NCBI RefSeq assembly: GCF_024204665.1
Contig: NZ_CP100355.1
Span: 3,701,451-3,765,450 of the forward strand
Length of the DNA stretch: 64,000 nucleotides
Reading direction: 5' to 3'
Source: Natronosalvus rutilus
GTDB taxonomy: Archaea; Halobacteriota; Halobacteria; Halobacteriales; Natrialbaceae
Of the stretch, positions 47,218 to 55,429 are shown in pieces. Each line of letters begins with the position of its first letter. Within the stretch, counting starts at the first letter, position 1. The translations under genes were made by a program, and so were the position numbers. Under the pieces are notes generated by a model. That model made no database searches. It saw nothing but the letters and a program-made list of their open reading frames with translations, and was not told where the DNA came from.

Positions 47218-48006
47218 TCAGCCGAGCACGTCCTCGAGTTCGGCCAGCGAATCGAGGACGTACGTCGGCTCGAGGTCGGCGGCCGCAACATCGGCGCGAC
47301 TCGCCACGCCAGTCGTCACGAGCGCGGTGTCCGTGCCGGCCCGTGCGCCGAGTTCGATGTCCGTATTCAACCGGTCGCCGACGACGAGGGTTCGCTCCGG
47401 GCCCCCCTCGAGGCCCAGGCGCTCGAACGCGGCATCGGCCGCGGTTTTCGAGGGCTTGCCGAGGATGCCGTCGACCTCACGCTCCGCAACCGCTTCCATC
47501 GCGGCGATGATCGTTCCGGATCCGGGAACCATCCCCCCGTCTGTCGGAATCGTCACGTCCGGGTCCGTCCCGTAGAACGCGTCGGCGCACTCGAGTGCCG
47601 TCAGCGCGCGGCCGAGGTCGTCGTAGGTAAGGTCGCGGTCGATCGAGCCGAGGACGACGGCCGCCTCCCGCGGGTCGTCGGTCACGGCGAGCGAGGCCGC
47701 CTCGAGCAGGGCCTCGAGTCGCGACTCCCCGACGACGAATACGGACGCTTCCGGGTGCGTGTCCGCGAGGAACTCGGCGGCGACGGTCCCGGACGTGAGC
47801 ACGCGACGCGGGTCGACGGCGAGGTCGTGCGCCGACAGTCGCTCCTCGTAGTGGGCCGCCCCGCGGGTCGGGTTGTTCGAGAACAGCAGGCGGTCGCAGC
47901 CGGCGTCGTCGATCGCTCGGATGCCCGTGGCAGCGCCCGGCAGCAGTCGGTCGCCGCGGACGAGGGTTCCGTCGACGTCGAGGATCACCGCCTCGTAGCG
48001 CGTCAT
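47218..48006 (-). CDS. HAD-IIA family phosphatase
   Basis: 262 aa with the NagD/p-nitrophenylphosphatase architecture: nucleophile Asp10 and Asp12 in DVDGTLV, LFSNNP motif II, a C2 cap, GKPSKT lysine motif III and VGDRLNTDI motif IV. Substrate unknown; homologues act on sugar phosphates and phosphoglycolate. The frame runs 30 codons further upstream, but ATG 48006 starts right before the conserved domain. Confidence 0.9.
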   Translation of the reverse strand: MTRYEAVILDVDGTLVRGDRLLPGAATGIRAIDDAGCDRLLFSNNPTRGAAHYEERLSAHDLAVDPRRVLTSGTVAAEFLADTHPEASVFVVGESRLEALLEAASLAVTDDPREAAVVLGSIDRDLTYDDLGRALTALECADAFYGTDPDVTIPTDGGMVPGSGTIIAAMEAVAEREVDGILGKPSKTAADAAFERLGLEGGPERTLVVGDRLNTDIELGARAGTDTALVTTGVASRADVAAADLEPTYVLDSLAELEDVLG

Positions 48007-48087
48007 GGCCGGCACCTGGCACGCGATGGTGTTGAGCCTTCGGATCGCGGTATTTGAGTTGATCGGCGTGAGACGGACGTACCAATC

Positions 48088-48094
48088 CTTATTC
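48088..48094 (+). promoter_or_regulatory. TATA box of the acidic hypothetical gene
   Basis: CTTATTC about 27 bases before the ATG at 48118. Confidence 0.42.
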
Positions 48095-48117
48095 ACGCCC
48101 CGGCCGTACCACCGAAC

Positions 48118-48582
48118 ATGACACTCGAGGTCGAGCCCCCGAATCCGCCCGAACTCACCTACGTCGACCCCAACGAGTACGAGGACGCGACCGTCGTCGG
48201 CGAACCCGACGACATCGACTACCGCCGCGAGGAACTCCAGACGTTCCTCGAGGAGGGCGCCTGGGAGGAGGCTTTCGACGCCTGGCGCGAAGACGCCGAC
48301 CTCGAGCCACGAGCGTTCGAGATCGCGACCGACCTCGGCCTGTTCTCACAGTTCGACTTCTTCTGGGACGACTTCGCCGATCGCGTCGGCTACCACGCGC
48401 CGGGCATTCCCGAGGACTGGCAGGAGCAGGAGTATCACCCGGAACTCGACTCCTGGGGGACCGTCTCCTCGATCAACGCCGAACTCACGGAGTTCGGGCA
48501 ACTGGTCTGTGAGATCCTCAAGGACGACTACATAGACTGGGAAGCCGAGTACGAGCCCCCGGAGGACCTTCCGGATTTCTAG
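48118..48582 (+). CDS. acidic conserved haloarchaeal protein, unknown function
   Basis: 154 aa, extremely acidic with many Trp, Tyr and Phe (FDFFWDDF, DWQEQEYHPELDSWG). No signal peptide, membrane segment or recognised motif. Predicted mostly helical around 35-100. Codon use is typical of the host and the start follows a good TATA box, so I consider it real. Divergent from the HAD phosphatase gene. Confidence 0.75.
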   Translation: MTLEVEPPNPPELTYVDPNEYEDATVVGEPDDIDYRREELQTFLEEGAWEEAFDAWREDADLEPRAFEIATDLGLFSQFDFFWDDFADRVGYHAPGIPEDWQEQEYHPELDSWGTVSSINAELTEFGQLVCEILKDDYIDWEAEYEPPEDLPDF

Positions 48583-48704
48583 ACGCTCGAGTCAGCCACT
48601 CACAGATCCGAGGAATACCGAGGAACAGTGACCGCGAGAAACAGTTACCGCAAGGAACACGATCAGGATCTACAGAAACCGCGCCAGAAGCGTCCAGAAA
48701 GGCG

Positions 48705-49709
48705 TCAGCGGAGTTCGGGCGCGACTTCCTCGCCCAGCCGATAGATGCACTCGCGCATGGCCTCGGTGTCGGTGCCCGGGTGGTACGTCCGGAAAATCAC
48801 GTGGACGTCGTCGCCCAGTACCTCCCGATGGGTCTCGAGTTCCTCGGTGACCTGCTCGGGCGTGCCGAAAATCGCCTGCTCCTTCAGTTCTTGCTTGCGC
48901 TCTGCGGGGAGTTCCTCGACGGGTTCGCCCGAGAAAATCTCGGCGTAGCGTCGCTGGATGTAGAGGTAGCCGTCTCGCATGGTCTCCCAGGCCTCCTCGC
49001 GGGAATCGCCGACGAAGCCGTGCTTGATGACGTAGATGCCGAAGTCGTCGTCTAAGCCTTCCTCCTCGCGTACGTTTCGAATGTCCTCGACGCGCTTCTC
49101 GAGGCCCCGAAGCGAGAGCGACGAGGGCGCACACCAGGCGTCGGCGGTGCGCGCGGCCCGCCTGACGGCCGGCTTGGCCTTTCCGCCGAGCATGATCGGC
49201 ACGTCGCCGTCCGGTTTCGGCGTGACGGTCACGTCGGGGGAGACGTCGTGAAATTGCGCGTCGTACTCGAGCGGGCCTTCGGACCAGGCGGCCCGACACA
49301 GGTCGACCTGGTCGGCCAGGCGCTCGACCCGTTCCTCGCGGGGGACGCCGAAGGCGTCGAACTCCCGGGGATTGGAGCCGATGGCGAGTCCGAGGGTCAT
49401 CTGCCCGCCCGAGAGCAGGTCGACGGTCGCGGCGTCTTCCGCGAGGCGCACGCCGTCGTAGAGCGGCGCGAGGGCGATGCAGGTTCCGATCTCGACGTCC
49501 TCGGTCGCGGCGGCGAGCGCACCCAGGGTAGGCATCGTCGCCGAGAGGTAGCCGTCCTCGGCGAAGTGGTGTTCCGAGACCCACGCGCTGTCGAGGCCGG
49601 CGTCGTCGATGGCCCGGCCAAGCTCGAGGATCTCGTCGTAGAGCTCGCTCATCGAGCGGTCGTCGTCCGGCCGCTGCTGGCACGTGAACAGCCCGGTGCC
49701 GAGTTGCAT
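48705..49709 (-). CDS. luciferase-like monooxygenase family oxidoreductase, probably F420-dependent
   Basis: 334 aa bacterial-luciferase-like TIM-barrel enzyme. It has the LGTGLFTCQQR start, SEHHFAEDGYLS (51-62), GTCIALAPLYDGVRLAED and LGLAIGSNPREFDAFG signatures. Haloarchaea make coenzyme F420, and many of their luciferase-like proteins use it in place of FMN; substrate unknown. Start at ATG 49709; the frame continues upstream without family similarity. Confidence 0.88.
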   Translation of the reverse strand: MQLGTGLFTCQQRPDDDRSMSELYDEILELGRAIDDAGLDSAWVSEHHFAEDGYLSATMPTLGALAAATEDVEIGTCIALAPLYDGVRLAEDAATVDLLSGGQMTLGLAIGSNPREFDAFGVPREERVERLADQVDLCRAAWSEGPLEYDAQFHDVSPDVTVTPKPDGDVPIMLGGKAKPAVRRAARTADAWCAPSSLSLRGLEKRVEDIRNVREEEGLDDDFGIYVIKHGFVGDSREEAWETMRDGYLYIQRRYAEIFSGEPVEELPAERKQELKEQAIFGTPEQVTEELETHREVLGDDVHVIFRTYHPGTDTEAMRECIYRLGEEVAPELR

Positions 49710-49796
49710 GGTGGGAAAATTGCCCGAAGGAGGTAAAGTCGTTTCTACACGACGGCGTCTATACACGACGCACGACGGACAAATGGTGATCGACGA

Positions 49797-50414
49797 CTAC
49801 TCGTGACCGCCCCGGTCGTGAAGGGACGCATCGCCCGCTCGCGCCAGCGTTCGTGCGACGCGAATCGGCTCCGGGCGGCCACCTTCCGGCGTGAACACCT
49901 GGACGAGCGACGCAGCCTGGTCTGCCTTGAGGCCGACTACGCGAACGTAGACGGTCTCCACCCTGTTCGAACCTGTCTCGTCCGAACCCTTCTCGCTCTC
50001 GAGACGAACCGATCGCCTCGGCGGGAGCGACCAATACCGCTCGAGGCGCGTCTTGAGCGCCTCGCCGGAAAACGCCTCGCGGAGCCCCGACTCGAGGCCT
50101 TCGCTCTCCTCGAAGGTGACCGCGACGACGGGAACGCCCGTCCGGTCGTGGATTGCCTCGAGGTCGAGCAGGTTGTACCAGGCGGGAGCGACCGCGCCGA
50201 CGAAACAGGTGCGAACGTCAGGGCGCTCGAGACCGGTGACGAGCGAGACGATCGCCTCGGTCGCGTCGAGGCCGCCGACGGTACACCGGTCGAAAATCGC
50301 GCCGTCGAGCACGCGGTCGGCGCGGACGACTGCCCCGGCGAGCGTGCTCTCGTCGGCCCCGGGTCGGTACGACTCGGCGACACCGAGCGCTCGCGTCCCG
50401 GGTTTCAGATTCAT
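49797..50414 (-). CDS. DUF99 family protein
   Basis: 205 aa, archaeal family DUF99 (endonuclease-V-like fold has been proposed for the family). Motifs include LGVAESYRP, DAIIFDRCTVGGLDATEAI in the form AIFDRCTVGGLDAT, and PVVAVTFEES. Function unknown. Starts 27 bases after the stop of the small DUF5786-like gene on the same strand. Confidence 0.84.
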   Translation of the reverse strand: MNLKPGTRALGVAESYRPGADESTLAGAVVRADRVLDGAIFDRCTVGGLDATEAIVSLVTGLERPDVRTCFVGAVAPAWYNLLDLEAIHDRTGVPVVAVTFEESEGLESGLREAFSGEALKTRLERYWSLPPRRSVRLESEKGSDETGSNRVETVYVRVVGLKADQAASLVQVFTPEGGRPEPIRVARTLARAGDASLHDRGGHE

Positions 50415-50441
50415 CGCGGTCCCGTCCTGTGAACTGACGCG

Positions 50442-50615
50442 CTAGTTACAGTCTTTGATGTCCTTGAGCCGGTCGAGCAGTTCCTCGCTCGAGGCGCCGT
50501 TTTCGAACTCGATACTCCCCTGGTGGTTGGTTTCGTCCGATTCCACCGCGCCGTCCTCGTCAAAATCCGCTTCGACGTCTCGTTGTTCGGACTCGTCGTA
50601 GCTTCCGAACCCCAT
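50442..50615 (-). CDS. small acidic protein, DUF5786-like
   Basis: 57 aa, short haloarchaeal family beginning MGFGSYDESEQRD, with an acidic centre and a C-terminal amphipathic segment SSEELLDRLKDIKD. No cofactor motif. TATA-like CCTTATTT at 50643-50650 is about 30 bases before the start. Probably cotranscribed with the DUF99 gene. Confidence 0.75.
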   Translation of the reverse strand: MGFGSYDESEQRDVEADFDEDGAVESDETNHQGSIEFENGASSEELLDRLKDIKDCN

Positions 50616-50642
50616 ATGGAGTAAACTACAGGCCGAAGCCAA

Positions 50643-50650
50643 ATAAGGAT
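50643..50650 (-). promoter_or_regulatory. TATA box of the DUF5786-like/DUF99 unit
   Basis: CCTTATTT-type sequence on the minus strand (plus-strand AAATAAGG), about 30 bases before the ATG at 50615. Confidence 0.45.
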
Positions 50651-50688
50651 ACTGGCACCAGAACGGTACGTTCGGCGATCCGAGCGCG

Positions 50689-51096
50689 TCAGTCGCTGAC
50701 CGACATCTCTCGTTCCCGTTCCCGCTCCAGTCGACGACAGCCCAGGACCAGCGACTCGGGGAGTTCGGCGGCGTGGGAGTGGAGCGCCTCGAATACCGCG
50801 GCCACCTCCTCGAACCGCGGACCGCGGGAGGCGACGAACGGGTCCGGCTCCCACTCGACGAACCCCAGATCGGAAAGGAGTGGCAGATGACGGTGGAAGA
50901 GCTCCGTCCGGAGCACGTCGGGGTCGGCAGGGGCGTCCGGATTGATCGCTCGCTCCGGGAGCGGAATCGTCTCGTCTCGTGGGGCATCCATGAGCGAGAC
51001 GACGAGCCGACGTCGCGGTTCGGCCGAGAGGGCTTCGAATACGTCGTCCCAGTTTCGTATCGTGTCCCTGCCATTCTCGAATCGAACCGTTGTCAT
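50689..51096 (-). CDS. winged-helix protein, DUF7344-like
   Basis: 135 aa. WDDVFEALSAEPRRRLVVSLMD opens a DUF7344-type winged helix; FHRHLPLLSDLGFVEWE is the expected recognition-helix region. The C-terminal helix is Arg/Glu-rich. No membrane segment. Third member of this fold in the window. TATA box at 51118-51125. Confidence 0.78.
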   Translation of the reverse strand: MTTVRFENGRDTIRNWDDVFEALSAEPRRRLVVSLMDAPRDETIPLPERAINPDAPADPDVLRTELFHRHLPLLSDLGFVEWEPDPFVASRGPRFEEVAAVFEALHSHAAELPESLVLGCRRLEREREREMSVSD

Positions 51097-51117
51097 ATCA
51101 TCACGTGGGGGGCGGTA

Positions 51118-51125
51118 GTACTTAA
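51118..51125 (-). promoter_or_regulatory. TATA box of the DUF7344-like gene
   Basis: CTTAAGTA on the minus strand, about 26 bases before the ATG at 51096; it overlaps the palindrome AGTACT. Confidence 0.45.
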
Positions 51126-51332
51126 GCGACCGACCTAATCAATCAGCAGTTGATCGGTCACGAGAGCAGATAGTGGCGATGAGAACCCATTTCGAGCGTA
51201 TCGAACGATACCGACGGTCCCATCGCTCCTGCTCGAGTCGGCAGCCCTCTCGCCAGGCAACGGATTGTCGACGCTCGACTGACGAGTCGCTTCGAGGCCA
51301 GCGTTTTTGTCCGTCGGCATGGAGTCGTTCGT

Positions 51333-51950
51333 ATGGATATGGAGGTACACCACGTCACGGAGGAGGCCGACACGTTCACCTGCAACGCGTTCCTGGTCAC
51401 CGGTGGGCGGACCACGCTCGTCGATGCGGGCGCGATGGACGGCGTCGTCGACGTGATCCGCGAACACACCGACGACCTCGAGGCCGTCGTCCTGACCCAC
51501 CAGCACGGCGACCACGTGGCCGAAATCGAGGCCGTCGTCGACGCGTTCGACCCGGCGGTCTACGCCTACGCGGATCACCCGCTCCGGACCGAGGCGCTCG
51601 AGGCCGGCGAGACGGTTCGGATCGGCGACGAGGACTTCGAAGTGGTGTACACGCCGGGCCACGCCGACGACCACGTCTCGCTGGTCTCGGCGACGACCCT
51701 GTTCAGCGGCGACGTCATCGTCCACGACGACGGCGCGTTCGACTACGGCAGTTTCGGACGGACCGACATGCCAGGACAGTCCCGGGAGACGCTCATCGAA
51801 AGCCTCCAGCACCTGCTCGATCGGCTTCCTGAGGGCGTCGAGCACCTCTATGCGGGGCACGGCGAGGTGTTCCACGGCGACGTCAAAGACGTAATCGAGA
51901 CGGCGCTCGAGCGAGCGGAGAAGCGAGAGCCGAAATATCCCGACGAGTAG
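51333..51950 (+). CDS. MBL-fold metallo-hydrolase
   Basis: 205 aa metallo-beta-lactamase fold. Metal ligands are His56, His58, Asp60 and His61 in THQHGDH, His110 in TPGHADD and Asp127 in SGDVIV; the last His is in AGHGEV. It is of the small glyoxalase II-like type. A hydrolase of unknown substrate, perhaps a thioester. ATG 51333 follows a GTTTTTGTC box by about 27 bases. Confidence 0.9.
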   Translation: MDMEVHHVTEEADTFTCNAFLVTGGRTTLVDAGAMDGVVDVIREHTDDLEAVVLTHQHGDHVAEIEAVVDAFDPAVYAYADHPLRTEALEAGETVRIGDEDFEVVYTPGHADDHVSLVSATTLFSGDVIVHDDGAFDYGSFGRTDMPGQSRETLIESLQHLLDRLPEGVEHLYAGHGEVFHGDVKDVIETALERAEKREPKYPDE

Positions 51951-52270
51951 TAACGCCGGTGCTCCCTCAGTCGATGTTCGTTTCTCGTTTCACGACGTAA
52001 AAAACGACCAGCACGTCACGGCCGAGGGTGCGGCTCGAGCGATGCGAGAGTTGCCCGACGGAAACGCGCGCGTTTCCGAGCATCGCGAACGCGTCGCGTT
52101 CGCTCAACGGGGAAGGGCAGACTACAGGCCCGCCTGGTGGACTGGAAGGGCGAAGTGGGCTCGGGACGAAGTGGAGTCGCTGCGTCGGCACTGCACCGAG
52201 ATTGAAGAGATTCTGCCGTCGCTATCGTGATACGAACGGCCTCGAGTGGAGAGAAACGGGACCGAGTCGA
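51951..52270. other. gap with strong palindromes, no gene called
   Basis: 320 bases between the MBL-fold gene and the L40e gene 3' ends. Short frames exist on both strands (a plus-strand 62-codon frame at 52042 and a minus-strand 38-codon frame ending at 51967), but neither has homology or convincing composition. Two strong inverted repeats are present: a 20-base perfect palindrome CGGAAACGCGCGCGTTTCCG (52059-52078) and GCGAACGCG-T-CGCGTTCGC (52085-52103). A structured RNA or a terminator for convergent genes is possible. Confidence 0.4.
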
Positions 52271-52420
52271 TCAGGCCGCGCGGGCTTCCTTCGCCTTAGG
52301 GCGGAGGTTCTTGTAGCCGCACTTACGACAGCGCGTCGCTCGCTGGGAGTTGCGGGCGTTACAGCGCATACAGATCATCTTCTCGAGCGTCCGTTTTTCC
52401 GCGGCGTCGAAACTGGCCAT
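52271..52420 (-). CDS. rpl40e: large subunit ribosomal protein L40e
   Basis: 49 aa zinc-binding ribosomal protein. Cys17, Cys20, Cys31 and Cys34 form the zinc finger (CMRC and CRKCG), followed by a basic tail. Length and sequence match archaeal L40e. It has a strong TATA box at 52443-52449, 26 bases before the start. Confidence 0.95.
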   Translation of the reverse strand: MASFDAAEKRTLEKMICMRCNARNSQRATRCRKCGYKNLRPKAKEARAA

Positions 52421-52442
52421 ACCGGTCGTTAGCCGGAGGGCC

Positions 52443-52449
52443 ATATAAC
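52443..52449 (-). promoter_or_regulatory. TATA box of the L40e gene
   Basis: GTTATATGG-type box on the minus strand, centred about 26 bases before the ATG at 52420. Confidence 0.5.
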
Positions 52450-52535
52450 GGCTGTGATCCATTTTTGGCACCACGACCACGGAGTTCGAGCCGTCGAACG
52501 GTGCGCTTACAACCGGTTCGGCCGTTTCGCCGGAC

Positions 52536-52757
52536 GTGAGCGACGACAGGGCGACTTCGATGCGAGCGACGCTGGTCCACCGGAGCCTCCAGGCGATGGG
52601 CGTCGGCTTCCTCCTCTCGGGGCTCGGCGTCGGCGCGCTGCTCGCCAGCCAGGACAGTATCGCGTTCGGCATCGTCGCCATCCCGCCGCTGGTTCTCTGC
52701 GGGGTCGGCGTCCTGTTGCTGGTGCCCGTCGGGCGTCGAGGCTCGAGCGAGAGCTGA
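52536..52757 (+). CDS. small membrane protein, unknown function
   Basis: 73 aa from GTG 52536 (or 65 aa from ATG 52560). Two hydrophobic segments (about 20-40 and 45-66) and an Arg/Ser tail. A TATA-like GCTTACAA at 52507-52514 fits the GTG start. No family recognised. Divergent from the L40e gene. Confidence 0.5.
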   Translation: MSDDRATSMRATLVHRSLQAMGVGFLLSGLGVGALLASQDSIAFGIVAIPPLVLCGVGVLLLVPVGRRGSSES

Positions 52758-52779
52758 CGGATTCGGGATAGAAATCGAC

Positions 52780-53286
52780 TCACGTGTCCTCGTCCGCCAG
52801 ATACTCGTCCTGTACGGCGACCACCTCGCTCGAGTCCGCACACCCGGCGTACCGCCGCAGCGGCTCCTCGTTGAGCGTCAGGAACGTCTCACCCCAGCGA
52901 AACGGCTCGAGGAGGTCGGCGGCGGCCTCGGCGTGACCGAAGATGCGGAGCGCCGCGGCGAGCGCCTCCACGGTCGTCAGCCGGAACGGCCGGCCGTAGT
53001 TGACGGGATTGGCGGCGACCAGGAAGGGAAGTGCCCGGTGGACGCCCGACATCGAGAACGCGGCCTGCTCAGCGGACTCCCAGGAGCAGTCGAGCGCCAC
53101 GAGCGTGTCGAGGGCGTCGTCGGCGTCTGTCGGTGAAAGCGCCCGCTCGGCGTGGGGGTTGAGCACGACGCCGTAGGGGACGGCCCGCATCGAGCGATGG
53201 AGGATCGCCCGGTCGAAGCGCTCAAGGCGCCGGGCCGTACACTTCTTCGGGTCGTCGTCGCCCTCGTAGTAGACGTGACACTCCAC
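52780..53286 (-). CDS. 16S rRNA aminocarboxypropyltransferase, Tsr3 family
   Basis: 168 aa archaeal Tsr3 homologue, which transfers the 3-amino-3-carboxypropyl group of S-adenosylmethionine to a modified uridine in small-subunit rRNA. Signatures are [20 protein letters not shown] and [10 protein letters not shown] use the GTG at 53286: it matches the usual N-terminal length and is about 26 bases after a CTTTTGG box. The alternative TTG further upstream overlaps that box. Confidence 0.88.
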   Translation of the reverse strand: MECHVYYEGDDDPKKCTARRLERFDRAILHRSMRAVPYGVVLNPHAERALSPTDADDALDTLVALDCSWESAEQAAFSMSGVHRALPFLVAANPVNYGRPFRLTTVEALAAALRIFGHAEAAADLLEPFRWGETFLTLNEEPLRRYAGCADSSEVVAVQDEYLADEDT

Positions 53287-53381
53287 GCCCCGAGAGAGGG
53301 GCGTGGGGACCAAAAGGGGGTCGATCTCTGCGTTCCCGTGCGAGCGTCGGGATCAGGGACAGGTCCGGCCTCGAGTCGATC

Positions 53382-55208
53382 TTAGGCCTCGTGGATCGCC
53401 TCCCCACGATTCAGCCGCGAGGCGATTCGGAACGTCTGTTCGGCCTCGCGGTTCGTCGGGAAGTGGGCGCCCATGTACCGCGCCGTCGCGAGCAGGGGCA
53501 TCCGTCGCGTACGCTCGTCGACGGATGGGTCGCCGGCCCCTGCATCGGCCGCTCCCTCCCCCGCGAGCAGGTCGAACTGTTGGAACGCCGCCTCGACGTT
53601 CTGGAGCGTGTGGAAGCCGGCGTCCTCTCGGAGGAGCCCGCGGCCGAGTGTCTCCTTCAGGTCGTCGGGGTCGCCGCCGCAGTCGAAGAACTCGGCAACG
53701 AGTCGGCCCGCCTCGTTGACCTCGCCCTCGCGGTCGAACGTTTCGAGGAGCGCCTCGAGGATCGCGTCCGGCTCTCGTCCGCTCTCGTTGTTCCCCGGCT
53801 CCGGCACCGGCGCGGGCGGCGTGTTGAGGAACCGGTCGAGGTAGACGCTCATTGCCGCGTCGAACACGCCGCGGTACAGTTCGACGGCGTCGGTTCGGCG
53901 GGTCGTCTGGTGAACTGCGTTGGCGTAGGTGAACGTGTGGTGGACCGTGTTCCAGTCGGAGAACTCGTTGGCGACGCCGAACTGGGCGACCCGCGTCGTG
54001 GCCGCCTGGGTGACGACCGCCGCGAGGTCCTCGGTCGTCGCGCCGTCGGCGACCGCCTCGGCCAGCGCGTCGACGATGGCTTCGGGATCGTCGCCGAGCA
54101 GCGTCGTCTGGAGATTGGCTGGCGCTTCCCACTCGCCCGCCTCGCGAGCCTCCGCTCCCTCCGCAGCCAGCGCCTCGAGCCCGCTCGTCTCGCTCACGTC
54201 GCCGCCGTAGACCTCTTCCAGCAGGGCCACGAGGTCGACTGGCTGTCGCCACGACGACGATTCATCGCTTCGGCTGGCGGTCACCAACGGCTCGACCAGC
54301 GACGCGAGGACGTCCCCCGCGAGGTCCCAGCCAACGTGCTCGAGGGACTCGAAGGCCGTGTTGGCGAAGTCCAGCACGTGGCCTGTCGTGAGGTAGGGGT
54401 GATCGGTCACCGCGGCGAAGACGATCTCCGCGACCTCGGCTTCGGCGTGGCCGGCCGCGACGGCCGTCCGCAGACAGCGCTCGGCGCCATCGGCGTCCCG
54501 GACCTCGACGCACTCGCGGAACCAGTCTTTGAGGCGCTCGAGAGATACCTCGCCCGTCGAGAACGAGGGCTGGTCGAACTTCGGTGGTTCGCCCGCACAG
54601 TCGCTCGCGACGTGGCGAACGCCGGTGTAGAGCGCCCGCTTTCGGTCCTCGGGTGCGAGGTCGTCCATCACGTTCGCCATGCAGCCGAGAATGGTCGCGC
54701 CAGAGGACCAGCCCATGTCCCGGTAGCGGGTGGCGAACTCGAGCGTCGTCGCCATCGGTTCGGCGTAGTCGACCCCCGCGTCCAGCAGGCCGATAGTCGA
54801 CTTGGCGGTCACCAGGCGCAGGTTCTCCTCGAGACCCGTCTCCAGCCTGTCGGCCCAGTGTTCGGCCGGCGAAGTTTCGAGCGGGGGATTCGGGTCGACG
54901 TAGACGATGCCGTCGCGGACCTCGGTCGGGTACGTTTGGACGTCGTCGGCCCACGGATCGAACGTGTCCCCGCAAGAGAGCTCGAACCGGGCGTGGTGCC
55001 AGTGGCAGGTCAGGATGCCGTCGTCGACGGTTCCCTCCGAGAGGGGAAAGCCCATGTGCGGACAGCGATTGTCGACCGCCCGGACCTCGCCCTCGTGGTA
55101 AAAGAGGGCGATGGCCGTGCCGTTCTTCGAGAGCAGTTCGCGACCGCTCGTTCGGAGGTCCTCGAGAGAGAGCGCCTCGACGAATCCCGATTCGGTGTCG
55201 GATGACAT
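53382..55208 (-). CDS. Rieske 2Fe-2S protein fused to a long helical domain
   Basis: 608 aa. Residues about 8-105 are a Rieske domain with CPHMG and CHWHHARF providing two Cys and two His ligands. About 500 helical residues follow with no recognised fold. This part shows three loosely similar segments, each with a histidine motif: TTGHVLDFANTAFE, VHHTFTYANAVHQ and GFHTLQNVEAAFQ, each preceded by a helical stretch such as AVAAGHAEAEVAEIV or AVADGATTEDLAAVV. This suggests internal duplication. The protein is soluble, so probably an electron-transfer or oxygenase-like component. It has its own promoter and lies downstream of the 2-oxoacid oxidoreductase genes. Confidence 0.85.
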   Translation of the reverse strand: MSSDTESGFVEALSLEDLRTSGRELLSKNGTAIALFYHEGEVRAVDNRCPHMGFPLSEGTVDDGILTCHWHHARFELSCGDTFDPWADDVQTYPTEVRDGIVYVDPNPPLETSPAEHWADRLETGLEENLRLVTAKSTIGLLDAGVDYAEPMATTLEFATRYRDMGWSSGATILGCMANVMDDLAPEDRKRALYTGVRHVASDCAGEPPKFDQPSFSTGEVSLERLKDWFRECVEVRDADGAERCLRTAVAAGHAEAEVAEIVFAAVTDHPYLTTGHVLDFANTAFESLEHVGWDLAGDVLASLVEPLVTASRSDESSSWRQPVDLVALLEEVYGGDVSETSGLEALAAEGAEAREAGEWEAPANLQTTLLGDDPEAIVDALAEAVADGATTEDLAAVVTQAATTRVAQFGVANEFSDWNTVHHTFTYANAVHQTTRRTDAVELYRGVFDAAMSVYLDRFLNTPPAPVPEPGNNESGREPDAILEALLETFDREGEVNEAGRLVAEFFDCGGDPDDLKETLGRGLLREDAGFHTLQNVEAAFQQFDLLAGEGAADAGAGDPSVDERTRRMPLLATARYMGAHFPTNREAEQTFRIASRLNRGEAIHEA

Positions 55209-55232
55209 ACGAGAACGATGGACGAGGAGTCC

Positions 55233-55239
55233 TAAAGGC
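55233..55239 (-). promoter_or_regulatory. TATA box of the Rieske fusion gene
   Basis: CCTTTAG on the minus strand, 27 bases before the ATG at 55208. Confidence 0.45.
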
Positions 55240-55247
55240 GTTCCCTG

Positions 55248-55257
55248 AAATTAATTT
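55248..55257 (-). promoter_or_regulatory. AT-rich palindrome upstream of the Rieske fusion gene
   Basis: AAATTAATTT, a perfect ten-base palindrome just upstream of the TATA box, in otherwise GC-rich DNA; candidate regulator site. Confidence 0.35.
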
Positions 55258-55429
55258 AAGCACGGCGAGCGGGAGGAACGCGTCTCTTCGCGGGTGCGTG
55301 TCGTGAACGTGGGCTCGGGAGCATGAGTACGCGCTGTGACTCGAGCAACTGCTCTCGAGAATCGGGCCTCGAGCACGATCGTCGAAAACGGGTTCGAAAA
55401 GCGAACCGGGATCGAATTCGAACGCGAGG

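Noticed and set aside
52042-52230. 62-codon plus-strand frame and 38-codon minus-strand frame in the gap before L40e
   Set aside because: Unusual AGG codons or no promoter, no motif, and both run through strong palindromes. Kept only as an unexplained gap.
53391-55205. Plus-strand frame of 604 codons opposite the Rieske fusion gene
   Set aside because: The opposite strand has a complete Rieske motif and promoter; this one has none.
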